Under the pieces are notes generated by a model. The model had not been told where the DNA came from and did no database searches. It saw nothing but the letters and a program-made list of their open reading frames with translations. 53,548 nt of DNA from [Clostridium] symbiosum ATCC 14940 (GTDB lineage Bacteria; Bacillota; Clostridia; Lachnospirales; Lachnospiraceae): contig NZ_KE993024.1 of the NCBI RefSeq assembly GCF_000466485.1, positions 1-53,548 of the forward strand. The letters are read 5' to 3'. The position numbers and the translations under genes were made by a program. Below, in pieces: positions 18,414-27,644 of this stretch (positions are counted from its first letter, which is position 1; each line of letters opens with the position of its first letter).

Positions 18414-21356
18414 TTAAGAACCAGATAGCCCTGTCTGTTTATCCATCATTTCTTCGAATTTTTCCACCGTTAACGGTCTGGCATAATAGTATCCCTGGGC
18501 CAGACAGCAGGAATAGCTTTTCAGCATCTCCACCTGGCCCTTTGTCTCAACCCCCTCGGCCAGCACCGGAATGGACAGCGCCTTTCCCATGGCAATCACC
18601 ATCTGAAGAATGGTTTCCGCCCTGCCGTACGGATCCGGTTCGCTTAAGAATCTCATATCCAGCTTAATCTGATCCACCGGTGCCTCTTTGAGCATGTTGA
18701 GTGACGAGTAACCGCTTCCGAAATCGTCCATTAAAATCTTAAATCCCATTCTCCTAAGCTGCCTAATATGACTGTGAATCGTCCTTGAATCTGACGCATA
18801 AGCCGTCTCCGTCACTTCCAGTTCAAGCAGGTCCAGGGGAAGCCGGTACTTTTGGGCCGTCTTGTACAGATGCTCACATAATTTGGGGTTATAAAAACCG
18901 ACTCTGGACAAGTTGACCGATACCGGCACCGGCTGCCTGCCTCCGTCCAGCCATCTTCTCAGCACTTTACACGTCTCCTCAAACATATAGAGATCCAACT
19001 GGCCGATAAACCCGTTATGTTCGAAAATCGGAATGAAATCACCGGGCGGCAAAATTCCTCTTTCAGGATGTACCCAGCGCACCAGAGCCTCGGCTCCGAT
19101 GATCTTCTCTGTTTCCATATTGAATTTCGGCTGTAAGTATACATGGAACTGCCTCTGCTCCATGGCCCTGTTCATCTCACTGACGATTAGCTGTGAATGG
19201 ATTATCGCCTCCCTGTGGGAATCGTCATATACGGCCACGTGTCGTGCATAATTGCCCTTGATGCTGTTCACCGCGATATGCGCTCTGTCGCACATAATGT
19301 TGATGCTCTTATCCCTGCCGTGAACGTGATAAATGCCGCAGGAAACTTCAACATTCATGTCAATCGGATACGTTTTCAGCTCACTTCTTATCTTATCCGT
19401 AATCTCCTTTGCATATTCATCATCTTCCTCCGTACAGACCACGAAGTGATCGCCCTCAAAGCGGGAACAGACTCCCCCCTTCTCTGCCGTCCATTCTTTA
19501 ATAATCCCGGCCAGGAAAATAAGGATGCCATCCCCTGCCTGTACGCCGAACAAATCATTGACAACCTTGAAATTCTCCACATTAAAGAAGATAATTTGAA
19601 ATCGTCTGTCCGGTCTTTCGTCCATATACCGGAGCGCCCGTTCATAGAACGCTTTGCGGTTATACATCCCCGTCAGCTCATCAGTCTCAGCCATAAGCTG
19701 GTAGGCCTTCTTCTCCTTTAGCTCCATCATAATATGCATGTGCCTGCGGTACATGAGCGCTGCCAGAACTATTACGGCGGCTGTCAATGCAGTCAGGAAG
19801 ATAATCTGTTTCCTGTAAAAGTACATAGTATCAATCAATGTATCATGATAGGATTGCGCCACCGTATGCGACATTATAATCTGGTTAATCGTATTATCGC
19901 CAAGGGAATTGATGGATTTGTTCAGGATACTCAGCAATTTCCTGTCCGCCTCCCTGGAAATCATCATGCAGCTTTTCTCCTCCATTGACTGCATGGACGT
20001 GACAGCCAGCGTTGAAAAGTCTCTCTTTTGCATAAAATAATTGGCCGCATGGGTATTCTGTATCGTCAAATCCGCCTCATGCTCCTTTACCGCGGTAAAA
20101 CAGTCTTCCAGATTCTCTTTAAATATAATACCAAACCGCTGGAACTCGGCGGGCAGAAGGCTGTCCGCGTTCTCGTAGGAACAGGGCAGCGCCATCACTC
20201 CATCCTTCAGGCCGAAGATATTGACTCCGGAGTTTGATATAACCAGGGATGGCTGGGACATGATAATTTCCGTAAGCTGCACGCCTGTCTCCCGGCTCTT
20301 TTCCTGACTGAATAAAATTCCGGCTGCAATATCAGCGCGTCCGGCCTTAATCAAGTCCTCCGGCCGGCTGCCGGACGGTTCGGCGCTCAGTATAAACTCC
20401 AGTCCGCTTATCTCCCCAATCTTTCTTGCGAGATCGGGAAAAATACCGGAGGGTTCCCCCGTCTCCGGGTCAACGTAAGAAAGAGGATAAAAACCGTCTA
20501 TACAGGCCACGGTTAATGGAGCGCTTTCCTTTACATATTCGGCCTCCTCCCTGGTCAGGAGCGGCTCCTCCGTCACGGTATTATCTCCGTAATATTCGTA
20601 ATAAAGCTCTTCCACTATGTATGGTGATGATGAATATATGTTTCTCAGGGCATCATTGAGACTTTCCAGAACCTCATCATTGCCTTTGGTTGTGATAATA
20701 TAAAAGGGAGCCGTGCCAAGCATATCCACAATTCTCAGATCGGTCTGTCTCGACAGACTGCCAATCACAGCCAAATCTGCCCTGCCGCTTTGAACCGCAT
20801 CCGTAATTTCATCTACCGAATCAAGCTCCAAAGCCTCGTAACTGAAGCCCTTGAGCTTTGCAAAATCCGCAAATTCATCACTCTGATAAGAATCTTTCAG
20901 CACGGCAGCCGTCGCACCGTCCATCGCCTCATAATCCTGATAATATATGTCATTGCTTCCCTTATTTGTATAGACAAAGGTACTTTCACGCCCGATTGGA
21001 AACTCCGTATACGCGAACCGGGCCCTCCTGTCCGGCCTGCTCTGAGCGCAGCATACGAGATCGATCGTCCCCCGCTCCAGCTCGTTAAGACATTCCTCCC
21101 AGGTGTTGTAATAAAACTCATACCGCCAGCCGGTATACTCTGAGATTTTATCGAGAAAGGCTACGCCGTATCCATCAATATATCCTCCGTTCTCCTGCAC
21201 GATAAACCCATCATAATTGATATATCCGACCCTCAATGTCTGTCTGCCTTGCTCCGAGGCTGATACAGCAGTTCCGGCCGGCGCCGTCAGTGGATATAAA
21301 AAGATAAGCACGGCAGAACAAAAAAATATTCCGAACTGCCTCAGATATTTCAACAT
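18414..21356 (-). CDS. Two-sensor membrane c-di-GMP phosphodiesterase (degenerate GGDEF, intact EAL)
   Basis: A 980-residue signalling protein. After a signal anchor come two periplasmic SBP_bac_3 amino-acid-binding-type domains (about residues 38-260 and 285-500), a transmembrane helix (about 520-540), a GGDEF domain and an EAL domain. The GGDEF motif reads EGDHF (about 635), so the cyclase is probably dead or only binds GTP. The EAL domain keeps EALVRW (about 755), VNLSR, ELEVTET, MDDFGSGYSSL, KLD and AEGVET, the full set for c-di-GMP hydrolysis. It likely lowers c-di-GMP in response to extracellular amino acids or similar ligands. It is monocistronic. Confidence 0.9.
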   Translation of the reverse strand: MLKYLRQFGIFFCSAVLIFLYPLTAPAGTAVSASEQGRQTLRVGYINYDGFIVQENGGYIDGYGVAFLDKISEYTGWRYEFYYNTWEECLNELERGTIDLVCCAQSRPDRRARFAYTEFPIGRESTFVYTNKGSNDIYYQDYEAMDGATAAVLKDSYQSDEFADFAKLKGFSYEALELDSVDEITDAVQSGRADLAVIGSLSRQTDLRIVDMLGTAPFYIITTKGNDEVLESLNDALRNIYSSSPYIVEELYYEYYGDNTVTEEPLLTREEAEYVKESAPLTVACIDGFYPLSYVDPETGEPSGIFPDLARKIGEISGLEFILSAEPSGSRPEDLIKAGRADIAAGILFSQEKSRETGVQLTEIIMSQPSLVISNSGVNIFGLKDGVMALPCSYENADSLLPAEFQRFGIIFKENLEDCFTAVKEHEADLTIQNTHAANYFMQKRDFSTLAVTSMQSMEEKSCMMISREADRKLLSILNKSINSLGDNTINQIIMSHTVAQSYHDTLIDTMYFYRKQIIFLTALTAAVIVLAALMYRRHMHIMMELKEKKAYQLMAETDELTGMYNRKAFYERALRYMDERPDRRFQIIFFNVENFKVVNDLFGVQAGDGILIFLAGIIKEWTAEKGGVCSRFEGDHFVVCTEEDDEYAKEITDKIRSELKTYPIDMNVEVSCGIYHVHGRDKSINIMCDRAHIAVNSIKGNYARHVAVYDDSHREAIIHSQLIVSEMNRAMEQRQFHVYLQPKFNMETEKIIGAEALVRWVHPERGILPPGDFIPIFEHNGFIGQLDLYMFEETCKVLRRWLDGGRQPVPVSVNLSRVGFYNPKLCEHLYKTAQKYRLPLDLLELEVTETAYASDSRTIHSHIRQLRRMGFKILMDDFGSGYSSLNMLKEAPVDQIKLDMRFLSEPDPYGRAETILQMVIAMGKALSIPVLAEGVETKGQVEMLKSYSCCLAQGYYYARPLTVEKFEEMMDKQTGLSGS

Positions 21357-21479
21357 ATTCCATTCCCCTCCCGGCAGAGCCTGAAAACCATTCCGCCTAT
21401 TGCTATTATATCACTTCTGCCGGAATTTGCACTAATCGCCGCCGCTTTTTGAGCGAAGTGCCAAAAATCCCCCAAACTC

Positions 21480-21508
21480 TTGAATTTACCTGAACCCGGT
21501 GCTATACT
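21480..21508 (+). promoter_or_regulatory. Promoter of the small exported protein
   Basis: TTGAAT, a 17-base spacer and TATACT lie about 50 bases before the ATG at 21558. Confidence 0.65.
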
Positions 21509-21557
21509 TCACCCTTGGAAAGATACATATCCGTTATAAAGTGAGGTATAGTTTGAA

Positions 21558-22052
21558 ATGAAAAGAAAATTTTTAGCCGTGGGGCTGGCCGCAGCCGCAG
21601 TTGTATCAATCACCTGCGGATATATGACCACCGCAATGGCTGCCGGACCAGTGAATCAGACGGAGGATGAGGACGCCTGTGATTTGCAGGACATCATGGA
21701 GTCGATAGAGGATGAGGCGCTCAGGGAATCCCCTGCCGCCAAGATCACTGCATTTGCCGCCGAGATACAGGATACGGTATCAGGACGTGACCTGGAAGCC
21801 CTGGCCGAACTGTGCGATTTTCCCATCAGCGTTACAATGCAGGACGGAACTTCCCTGACCGTCAATTCCCGGGAAGATTTTATTACTCTTGGGAAGGAGT
21901 CCGTGTTCACAAGAAGTCTGGTACATGAAATTGGAATTGCAGATCCGGCCGGACAGCAGATTTACGGAAACGGCATCGTCATGGGAAACAGGAATAACAT
22001 TATAATCAACAGGATGCATGGCTCCCTGGCAGTTACCGGATTTAATTTTTAA
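21558..22052 (+). CDS. Small exported protein of unknown function
   Basis: A 164-residue protein with a clear signal peptide (MKRKFLAVGLAAAAVVSITC ..., cleavage near AMA-AG at about 29). The mature part starts with an acidic stretch, then a compact alpha/beta region (ITAFAAEIQDTVSGRDLEALAELCDFPISVTM) that has the look of an NTF2/SnoaL-like cone fold, with GNGIVMGNRNNIIINRM near the C-terminus. I do not recognise a named family. It has its own promoter, GTGAGG ribosome site and a strong terminator. It lies divergently next to the c-di-GMP sensor gene. Confidence 0.75.
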   Translation: MKRKFLAVGLAAAAVVSITCGYMTTAMAAGPVNQTEDEDACDLQDIMESIEDEALRESPAAKITAFAAEIQDTVSGRDLEALAELCDFPISVTMQDGTSLTVNSREDFITLGKESVFTRSLVHEIGIADPAGQQIYGNGIVMGNRNNIIINRMHGSLAVTGFNF

Positions 22053-22090
22053 CAGCAGAACGCTCAGGCATACATGTTTCAGGGATTCAA

Positions 22091-22141
22091 AAAAGAGGAG
22101 ATAAGATGGCAGCCCTCCGGCTTCCACATATCTCCTCTTTT
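22091..22141. terminator. Bidirectional terminator between convergent genes
   Basis: AAAAGAGGAGATA and TATCTCCTCTTTT form a perfect 13-bp stem between the exported-protein gene and the DUF1576 gene, with T-runs on both strands. Confidence 0.85.
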
Positions 22142-22160
22142 ACTTTGCATCGGAACCTCA

Positions 22161-23441
22161 CTACAATGAAATATCGCTCCCCGCCCTGGCTCTTCTGTCT
22201 CTGATGGAGTGAATCACAGGCACCATGAAAATCGCAACGATACCTCCGGCAAAACCGTTATTATACAGATTCATTCCGCCGTAGACAATGCCTACATTCA
22301 TCGCCACCGATGCGTGGAGGAATCCTGCCAGCAGACCGGCAATAACGCCGAATTCACCTGCAACCGGGGCCAGCGTCGTGGAAAACAGCAGCGCCAGCAT
22401 GGCGGACGGGTTATTAATCTCCCAGGCATGGGTCAGGCTGGCCAGGCATACGCCCGTCATAATCGGGAAAATGTTCCTCAGATGCTTTCCCGTCGCACTG
22501 AAGCCAACTATTGTAAATATTCCGCCGATTGTGGGCCCGTTCAAATCGCTTCCCACCGCCAGTACAAAGAGCGTGGCAAAGATCCCGTTGATTCCCATAT
22601 TCAATATAGTGGCGGCTCCACCCTCGTCCGCCAGATAATCCGTACCGGATATACCGGTGGTTTTTAAAATCCGGCAGTAGGCATGAACCACTCCCTCCCC
22701 GCCCAAAAGCAGGGCCCCCAGTATCATGCCGCCGAACAGGATGCCCAATAATATCAGAAACAAACAGTTATTTCCGGAAGACCAGATAAGCCGCGCTTCC
22801 GTCTCTATACCGAATGACTTCAGGGATGATACGATAACCGTGGCAATTATTCCGGCTGCAAAACCGACATTGTAAAGCGAGTAGCCCTTATGGGCATAGT
22901 GAACATGGGTAGATAACGGCGGAAGCACAAAGCCGATAGAAATCCCCACTCCCACGGTCAGGAGCAGCCGTCCGAGCAGAGGCATATCCACGATATGCAT
23001 AATCTGTGTGATAATCGGCGATAAACTGGTACCGTAAATTCCCACATATATATATTTTGAAAGTGAAGTTTTATGGTATTTGGCGTATAACAGAACTCCC
23101 AGAAGGATAGCCCAGATATTCATCAGGTTTTTGCCAAAAAGTGAGAATCCAAACATCAGACAGCTGGACGTAATGGTGTGCCCATCCATCTCCATGTCGA
23201 GAAAATAGATAAATCCGATACTCATTAAAGTGAGGGCGCCGGCGTTGATAAAGGCTGCCCCAATGCCGCCCACTGCTATGTAGTCCGTAATCAGGAAATC
23301 CGGCTCCCTTATCATGGTGTAAACGCCCTCGAGGATTCCTTCCAGCGGCTGAAGCAAAAGTCCCGCAACAATGAAGTAAGCTGGAATCAGAGCCAGCAAA
23401 AGGAATTTCCTTTCTCTGGTCAGAGATTTCATTTTGATCAT
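22161..23441 (-). CDS. DUF1576-family membrane protein
   Basis: A hydrophobic protein of about 426 residues with ten or more helices and two similar halves (AVGGIGAAFINAG / TILNMGINGIFATL; GFSLFGKNLMNIW / GFSATGKHLRNIF). I recognise the DUF1576 family, which has no established function; the twofold repeat suggests a transporter or channel. I moved the start to the ATG at 23441, because the longer frame from 23501 would include the terminator stem. The ribosome site (GGAAAGG) is 10 bases upstream. A full terminator ends about 20 bases before the start, so expression probably depends on read-through or anti-termination. Confidence 0.8.
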   Translation of the reverse strand: MIKMKSLTRERKFLLLALIPAYFIVAGLLLQPLEGILEGVYTMIREPDFLITDYIAVGGIGAAFINAGALTLMSIGFIYFLDMEMDGHTITSSCLMFGFSLFGKNLMNIWAILLGVLLYAKYHKTSLSKYIYVGIYGTSLSPIITQIMHIVDMPLLGRLLLTVGVGISIGFVLPPLSTHVHYAHKGYSLYNVGFAAGIIATVIVSSLKSFGIETEARLIWSSGNNCLFLILLGILFGGMILGALLLGGEGVVHAYCRILKTTGISGTDYLADEGGAATILNMGINGIFATLFVLAVGSDLNGPTIGGIFTIVGFSATGKHLRNIFPIMTGVCLASLTHAWEINNPSAMLALLFSTTLAPVAGEFGVIAGLLAGFLHASVAMNVGIVYGGMNLYNNGFAGGIVAIFMVPVIHSIRDRRARAGSDISL

Positions 23442-23459
23442 AAATACACTGCCTTTCCG

Positions 23460-23505
23460 AAAAAAAGGGTATGCAAATTCTAAAGTACAGCTCCTTTGCA
23501 TACCC
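23460..23505 (-). terminator. Terminator placed just before the DUF1576 start
   Basis: On the minus strand GGGTATGCAAA and TTTGCATACCC form a perfect 11-bp stem with a 17-base loop, followed by TTTTTTT. It is 110 bases past the CNNM gene and about 20 bases before the DUF1576 ATG. It ends the CNNM transcript and may act as an attenuator. Confidence 0.8.
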
Positions 23506-23617
23506 TGTCCGTCTGTTAATATAACGTTAATTTTACTCTTTCTATATTTTATTTCTTTTCCGGAATATTTGCAACTATTATTTTTATTTTATAACAATAA
23601 TAAATAATTGTTTATAT

Positions 23618-24964
23618 TCAGCCGGTTTTTCTCACCTCGTCCTCTTCCTGCTTTTGTTCCAGTTTTTTTACAAGGACGGACTCTATCCGTCTGTTTTTTA
23701 TCTGTTCCACATGAATACTCAGGCCCTCCGTCTCCACATCGAGAGTTGTGCCGTCCGCCGGAATGGTGTTGAGGCAGCTTAGCACCAGGCCGCCTACGGT
23801 CTCATAATCTTCCTGCTCAGGCAGGGTCATCCCCAGAGTCTCCGAGACGTCCCTGATCAGCGTGCATCCCGGAAAACGCCAGAGATTGTCATCCATCTGC
23901 TCGATCTCCGGTTCTTCCTCGGCATCAAACTCATCATAAATGTTTCCGACTATTTCTTCCAGAAGATCCTCCATGGTGATGATGCCGCTTATCTCCCCGT
24001 ACTCGTCTATGACAATCGCCATATGTATCTTCTTTTTCTGCATATCGCCAAAAAGCTGATCCGCATGCATTGTCTCAGGTACGAAATAGGGCTGGTGGAG
24101 AAGCTCGCCCAGGGGCTTTTTATCCGTTCTCAGATTTAGCAGATACTCTCTGGAATAGAGAATGCCCAGGATGTCACGGCCGTCTTTATCATATACCGGA
24201 AAACGTGACAAACCGGTTTCACGGATTTTTTCAACGATCTCTTCTTCCGTATCACCAATTTGAAATGACTCCACCTCAAAGTCCCGTGTCATTGCCTCCT
24301 GAACCGATGTGTCGTTAAACTCAAATACATTCTGGAGCCACTCCGTCTCCTCTTCGTCGATAGCGCCGTTCTCTTTTCCCAGGTCAATCATCATCCGTAT
24401 CTCATCTTCCGTAACCTGCTCTTCCTCTGCTTCCACTTTCATATGAAGAAGCTTCAGCATGGTGTTGGTGGAAAACGCCAGAAAACCGATAACCGGTTTC
24501 ATGCCGAAAGCAATGGCCGATACCGGTCCGCTGGCAATCTTGGCCACTTCGTACGGCTTTTGCATTGCAATACGTTTTGGCACAAGCTCTCCGAATATCA
24601 ATGTAAAGTACGACAGAATAATGGTAATCACAATTACAGAAACCGTATCAAGCGCGCTCACCGGCAAATATTGAAAACCAAGACCGTTATAAATCCAGTT
24701 TGTCAGGCTGTCTGAGAAGTTCTCCGCAGCAAACGCGCTGCCCAGGAATCCGGCCAGCGTGATGCCTATCTGTATCGTCGAAAGAAATCCGGCCGGTTCT
24801 TCCGCCATCCTCAGCAGCCTTCCTGCCGTCTTATCTCCTGTCTCCTGCAATCTCCTGAGCTTCGCCGTATTAAGCGATATCACGGCAATCTCCGTCGCCG
24901 CAAAAAAAGCGTTTAAAAGTATCAGTGCCGCCTGCACAATCAGTTGTTGTGGTAATTCTCCCAC
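23618..24964 (-). CDS. CNNM/CorC hemolysin-family protein
   Basis: A 448-residue membrane protein with an N-terminal CNNM (DUF21) domain of three or four helices (LILLNAFFAATEIAVISLN), two CBS domains (about 205-330, e.g. MTRDFEVESF and AIVIDEYGEISGIITMEDLLEEIVG) and a CorC/HlyC transporter-associated domain (about 345-430). The family is tied to Mg2+/Co2+ efflux and is often mis-named hemolysin. The start is GTG with AAAGGAG eight bases upstream. It stands between two minus-strand terminators, so it is its own unit. Confidence 0.92.
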   Translation of the reverse strand: MGELPQQLIVQAALILLNAFFAATEIAVISLNTAKLRRLQETGDKTAGRLLRMAEEPAGFLSTIQIGITLAGFLGSAFAAENFSDSLTNWIYNGLGFQYLPVSALDTVSVIVITIILSYFTLIFGELVPKRIAMQKPYEVAKIASGPVSAIAFGMKPVIGFLAFSTNTMLKLLHMKVEAEEEQVTEDEIRMMIDLGKENGAIDEEETEWLQNVFEFNDTSVQEAMTRDFEVESFQIGDTEEEIVEKIRETGLSRFPVYDKDGRDILGILYSREYLLNLRTDKKPLGELLHQPYFVPETMHADQLFGDMQKKKIHMAIVIDEYGEISGIITMEDLLEEIVGNIYDEFDAEEEPEIEQMDDNLWRFPGCTLIRDVSETLGMTLPEQEDYETVGGLVLSCLNTIPADGTTLDVETEGLSIHVEQIKNRRIESVLVKKLEQKQEEDEVRKTG

Positions 24965-25006
24965 CGTTATCTCTCCTTTTCATTTCTTATATTTTGAGCT
25001 CGAAAA

Positions 25007-25040
25007 GGCACAACCTGCTTAAGTAAAAGCAGATTGCGCC
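25007..25040 (-). terminator. Terminator upstream of the CNNM gene
   Basis: GGCACAACCTGCTT and AAGCAGATTGCGCC pair (with two mismatches) around a 6-base loop; the minus strand continues TTTTCG. It probably ends the cysteine operon transcript. Confidence 0.7.
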
Positions 25041-25242
25041 TCTATTTTACGGCTCAATATTTAAATTGCTGTTTTTTACATCAGCGTCGGGGGCGCTGTC
25101 GTCCATCCTGTATTACACTCCTTTTCAACTGCCGCCAATATACCGGCGGTATTGTCATGCACCATTATATTACAGGATATGCGGTCAGGCCGCAATAGTT
25201 TACGGGAGAGCTTAACGAAAGCTTAGCATGGGTTGTTACGCT

Positions 25243-25311
25243 TCACAGCCCCTCCAGAATTGATTCCGCCTCCTTCCCCCGGTCAGGTTTTCGCAGGGTC
25301 GGAAGACTCAT
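25243..25311 (-). CDS. 22-residue ORF inside a repeat unit
   Basis: On the minus strand an ATG after GTGTGTAT opens a 22-codon frame, MSLPTLRKPDRGKEAESILE then GL, ending TGA. It is bounded by the GGTGAGGACGC repeat end at 25347-25373. No clear ribosome site is present. It may be only part of an intergenic repeat rather than a translated gene. Confidence 0.25.
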   Translation of the reverse strand: MSLPTLRKPDRGKEAESILEGL

Positions 25312-25346
25312 ATACACACCCCACCACCCCGTCCGCTGGCCGTTCC

Positions 25347-25373
25347 GGCGGCGTCCTCACCTTTAACTAAATC
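25347..25373 (-). repeat. GGTGAGGACGC repeat, internal copy
   Basis: On the minus strand the sequence reads GATTTAGTTAAA, then GGTGAGGACGCCGCC. It differs from the window-end copies only by a three-base gap in the middle, and it lies 25 bases past the desulfidase stop. Confidence 0.75.
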
Positions 25374-25397
25374 TACACAACCGTGAGAGCAGTAACG

Positions 25398-26672
25398 TTA
25401 CTCCGTCATAATTCTGATAATTTCCTTGTCCGTCTCCTTCATGCCTTCCTTCCCCAGACGGCCGATATTGCGGATCGTGTTTTCCACGCCCTTGGCTACA
25501 AGACCGTCACCGCCGTAGAACTGCTGGCCTTTCTTGTACATCTTATAGCCCAGTATCCCGGTATCCACCGCAACCGCTATCTTTGCCGCGCAGGAGGCTT
25601 TGGCCCCGTCACAGACGATTCCCGATGTGATGGCCAGAGCGTTAACCAGAGTGTGGGCAACCACCTTCAGATCGCCGCCTTCCAGGTAGGCAATTCCCGC
25701 GCCTGCGCCCGCACCTGCGCTGACAGCTCCGCAATAGGCGGACAACCGTCCAATTCCTGTCTTCTGATGAAGTGTCACAAGATTGGATAACAGGAGCGCC
25801 CGGTACAGCTTTTCCCTGCTGCACTTCAATTCTTTTGCATATTCAATTACAGGCAGTGACGCCGTCATTCCCTGATTTCCGCTGCCGGAGTTAATAATAA
25901 CAGGCAGGTCACAGCCGTTCATCCTTGCATCGGATCCTGCCGCCGCCATCGCCTTAGCCCTGTTCTCAATCCTGTCTCCGTATTCCTCCATCAGAACACG
26001 GCCGATGTTGGCGCCGTAGTCTCCGCGCAGGCCTTCCTCGGCAATTGCCGTATTATATGCAATCTGACGGTCCAGGACGGCTTTTACGTCCTCCAAATCT
26101 GCCGTATCGGCAAAATCATATATCTTCTCGATTGTCAGCAGGGAATAGTCGGGGGCGTCACAATCCTCTTCTTCTCCCGCCTGCTTTTCAAACAGGATTT
26201 TACCGTCTTTTTCTATCTCTATAATATTCGTATGCTCCTGCGCAATTCTCACCCGCGCGCGGGAACCGTCCTTCTTTGCCGTCACCGCCATATCCAAAAG
26301 GTAGGGCGTGTCGAGAGGCGCCACCGTTATCTCAACTTTCTCCATATAAGCGCCGAGGCCCGCTATATCCTCGTCCGTAACCTTTGACAGCACTTCCAGT
26401 TCCAAATCTTCTCTTCCGGCCAGGATGCCGACGGCGGCTGCCGCCTCAATTCCCCGGCGCCCGCCGGAATTAGGCACAATTACGCTTTTTACATTTTTTA
26501 CAATGTTGCCGCTGACCTCCACCAGAACCTTATCCGGCAGGACCCCCAGCACCGATCTGGCTTTTGCGCTGCAATAGGCCAGGGCAATCGGTTCCGTACA
26601 TCCCATTGCCGGAACCAGCTCACGTTCCAATATCTCCACATACGTCTTATAACAAATATTATCCTTCTCCAT
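25398..26672 (-). CDS. L-cysteine desulfidase family (CyuA/CdsB, UPF0597)
   Basis: A 424-residue protein of the serine-dehydratase-alpha-like UPF0597 family, whose characterised members (archaeal CdsB, E. coli CyuA) are iron-sulfur L-cysteine desulfidases producing pyruvate, ammonia and sulfide. Key features are MGCTEPIALAYCSA (candidate cluster Cys about 24), VPNSGGRRGIEAAAA, NSGSGNQGMTASLPV and the C-terminal SGIVCDGAKASCAAK with further cluster cysteines. It is the last of a three-gene unit, 21 bases behind cysK, so cysteine formation and breakdown are encoded together. AAAGGA precedes the ATG. Confidence 0.85.
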   Translation of the reverse strand: MEKDNICYKTYVEILERELVPAMGCTEPIALAYCSAKARSVLGVLPDKVLVEVSGNIVKNVKSVIVPNSGGRRGIEAAAAVGILAGREDLELEVLSKVTDEDIAGLGAYMEKVEITVAPLDTPYLLDMAVTAKKDGSRARVRIAQEHTNIIEIEKDGKILFEKQAGEEEDCDAPDYSLLTIEKIYDFADTADLEDVKAVLDRQIAYNTAIAEEGLRGDYGANIGRVLMEEYGDRIENRAKAMAAAGSDARMNGCDLPVIINSGSGNQGMTASLPVIEYAKELKCSREKLYRALLLSNLVTLHQKTGIGRLSAYCGAVSAGAGAGAGIAYLEGGDLKVVAHTLVNALAITSGIVCDGAKASCAAKIAVAVDTGILGYKMYKKGQQFYGGDGLVAKGVENTIRNIGRLGKEGMKETDKEIIRIMTE

Positions 26673-26693
26673 TTATGAAATCCTTTCCCCTTC

Positions 26694-27623
26694 TTATCGG
26701 AACAGTTCTGTCGACAAATAGCGTTCACCCGTATCGGGAAGAACCGCAACAATCCGTTTCCCTTCGTTTTCCGGCCTCCGTCCCAGCACAACTGCCGCCC
26801 ACAGAGCTGCGCCGGACGAAATTCCCGTCAGAAATCCCTCTTCACGGGCCGCTGCTTTTCCGAGCCGGTAAGCGTCTTCTTCCTTTGCCGTAATAATTTC
26901 GTCGTAAATTCCCGTATCGAGTATTTCCGGTATGAAGCCGGCGCCGATACCCTGAATGCCGTGCGGTCCCGGAGCTCCCCCGGAAAGAACCGGTGAGCCT
27001 GCGGGTTCCACCGCCGCCACATAGACGGACGGATTCATCTCTTTCAGATAGCGGGCCGTCCCGGTAATCGTCCCCCCGGTACCCACTGTTGCCACAAATA
27101 TATCCACTTTCCCGTCCGTATCCTCCCAAATCTCAGGACCGGTACTATGATAGTGTGCGTCAGGATTGGAGGGGTTGGTAAATTGTCCTGCAATCCAGCT
27201 GTTATCCGTTGTCTTCTGAAGCTCTTCTGCCTTTTCTATGGCTCCCTGCATGCCCTTTTTCCCGTCCGTCAATACCAGCTCAGCCCCATGCGCCTTTAAC
27301 AGCATCCTGCGTTCCTCACTCATACTGTCCGGCATGACAATCACCGTTTTGTAGCCCCTGGCGGCAGCTACGGCAGCCAGTCCCACACCCGTATTACCAC
27401 TTGTCGGTTCTATGATAACCGAGCCTCTTTTCAGGATTCCCGCCTTCTCCGCGTCCAGTACCATCTGCAGTCCTACCCTGTCTTTGGCGCTCCCGGCCGG
27501 ATTAAAGCACTCCAGCTTTGCAAGGATTTCAGCGTTTACCCCCTCTGCCTTTGCCAGTCTTCTGAAGTTCACAAGCGGGGTATGTCCTACCAGCTCTTCA
27601 ATACCCTGATATATTTTGCCCAT
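26694..27623 (-). CDS. cysK: Cysteine synthase
   Basis: A 309-residue PLP-dependent O-acetylserine sulfhydrylase. PLP lysine in [11 protein letters not shown] (about 42), the acetylserine loop [11 protein letters not shown], the glycine loop GTGGTITG and the C-terminal [10 protein letters not shown] are all present. It forms L-cysteine from O-acetylserine and sulfide. It lies between the sulfite-reductase-like gene and the desulfidase gene, all within about 20 bases of each other. The site GGAGGGAGCC fixes the start. Confidence 0.96.
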   Translation of the reverse strand: MGKIYQGIEELVGHTPLVNFRRLAKAEGVNAEILAKLECFNPAGSAKDRVGLQMVLDAEKAGILKRGSVIIEPTSGNTGVGLAAVAAARGYKTVIVMPDSMSEERRMLLKAHGAELVLTDGKKGMQGAIEKAEELQKTTDNSWIAGQFTNPSNPDAHYHSTGPEIWEDTDGKVDIFVATVGTGGTITGTARYLKEMNPSVYVAAVEPAGSPVLSGGAPGPHGIQGIGAGFIPEILDTGIYDEIITAKEEDAYRLGKAAAREEGFLTGISSGAALWAAVVLGRRPENEGKRIVAVLPDTGERYLSTELFR

Positions 27624-27644
27624 GGCGGCTCCCTCCTTTTTCCG

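Larger units (their letters stand above)
24965..25397. other. Intergenic region with a terminator and a repeat
   Basis: This 433-base gap holds the terminator at 25007-25040, an AT-poor unassigned stretch near 25060-25200, and the repeat unit at 25230-25373. The inverted pair AGTAACGTTACT (25391-25402) overlaps the stop of the desulfidase gene. I see no normal-length gene. Confidence 0.6.

Noticed and set aside
23618-24964. A true hemolysin
   Set aside because: CNNM-CBS-CorC architecture indicates an ion-transport-related membrane protein; the old name is misleading.
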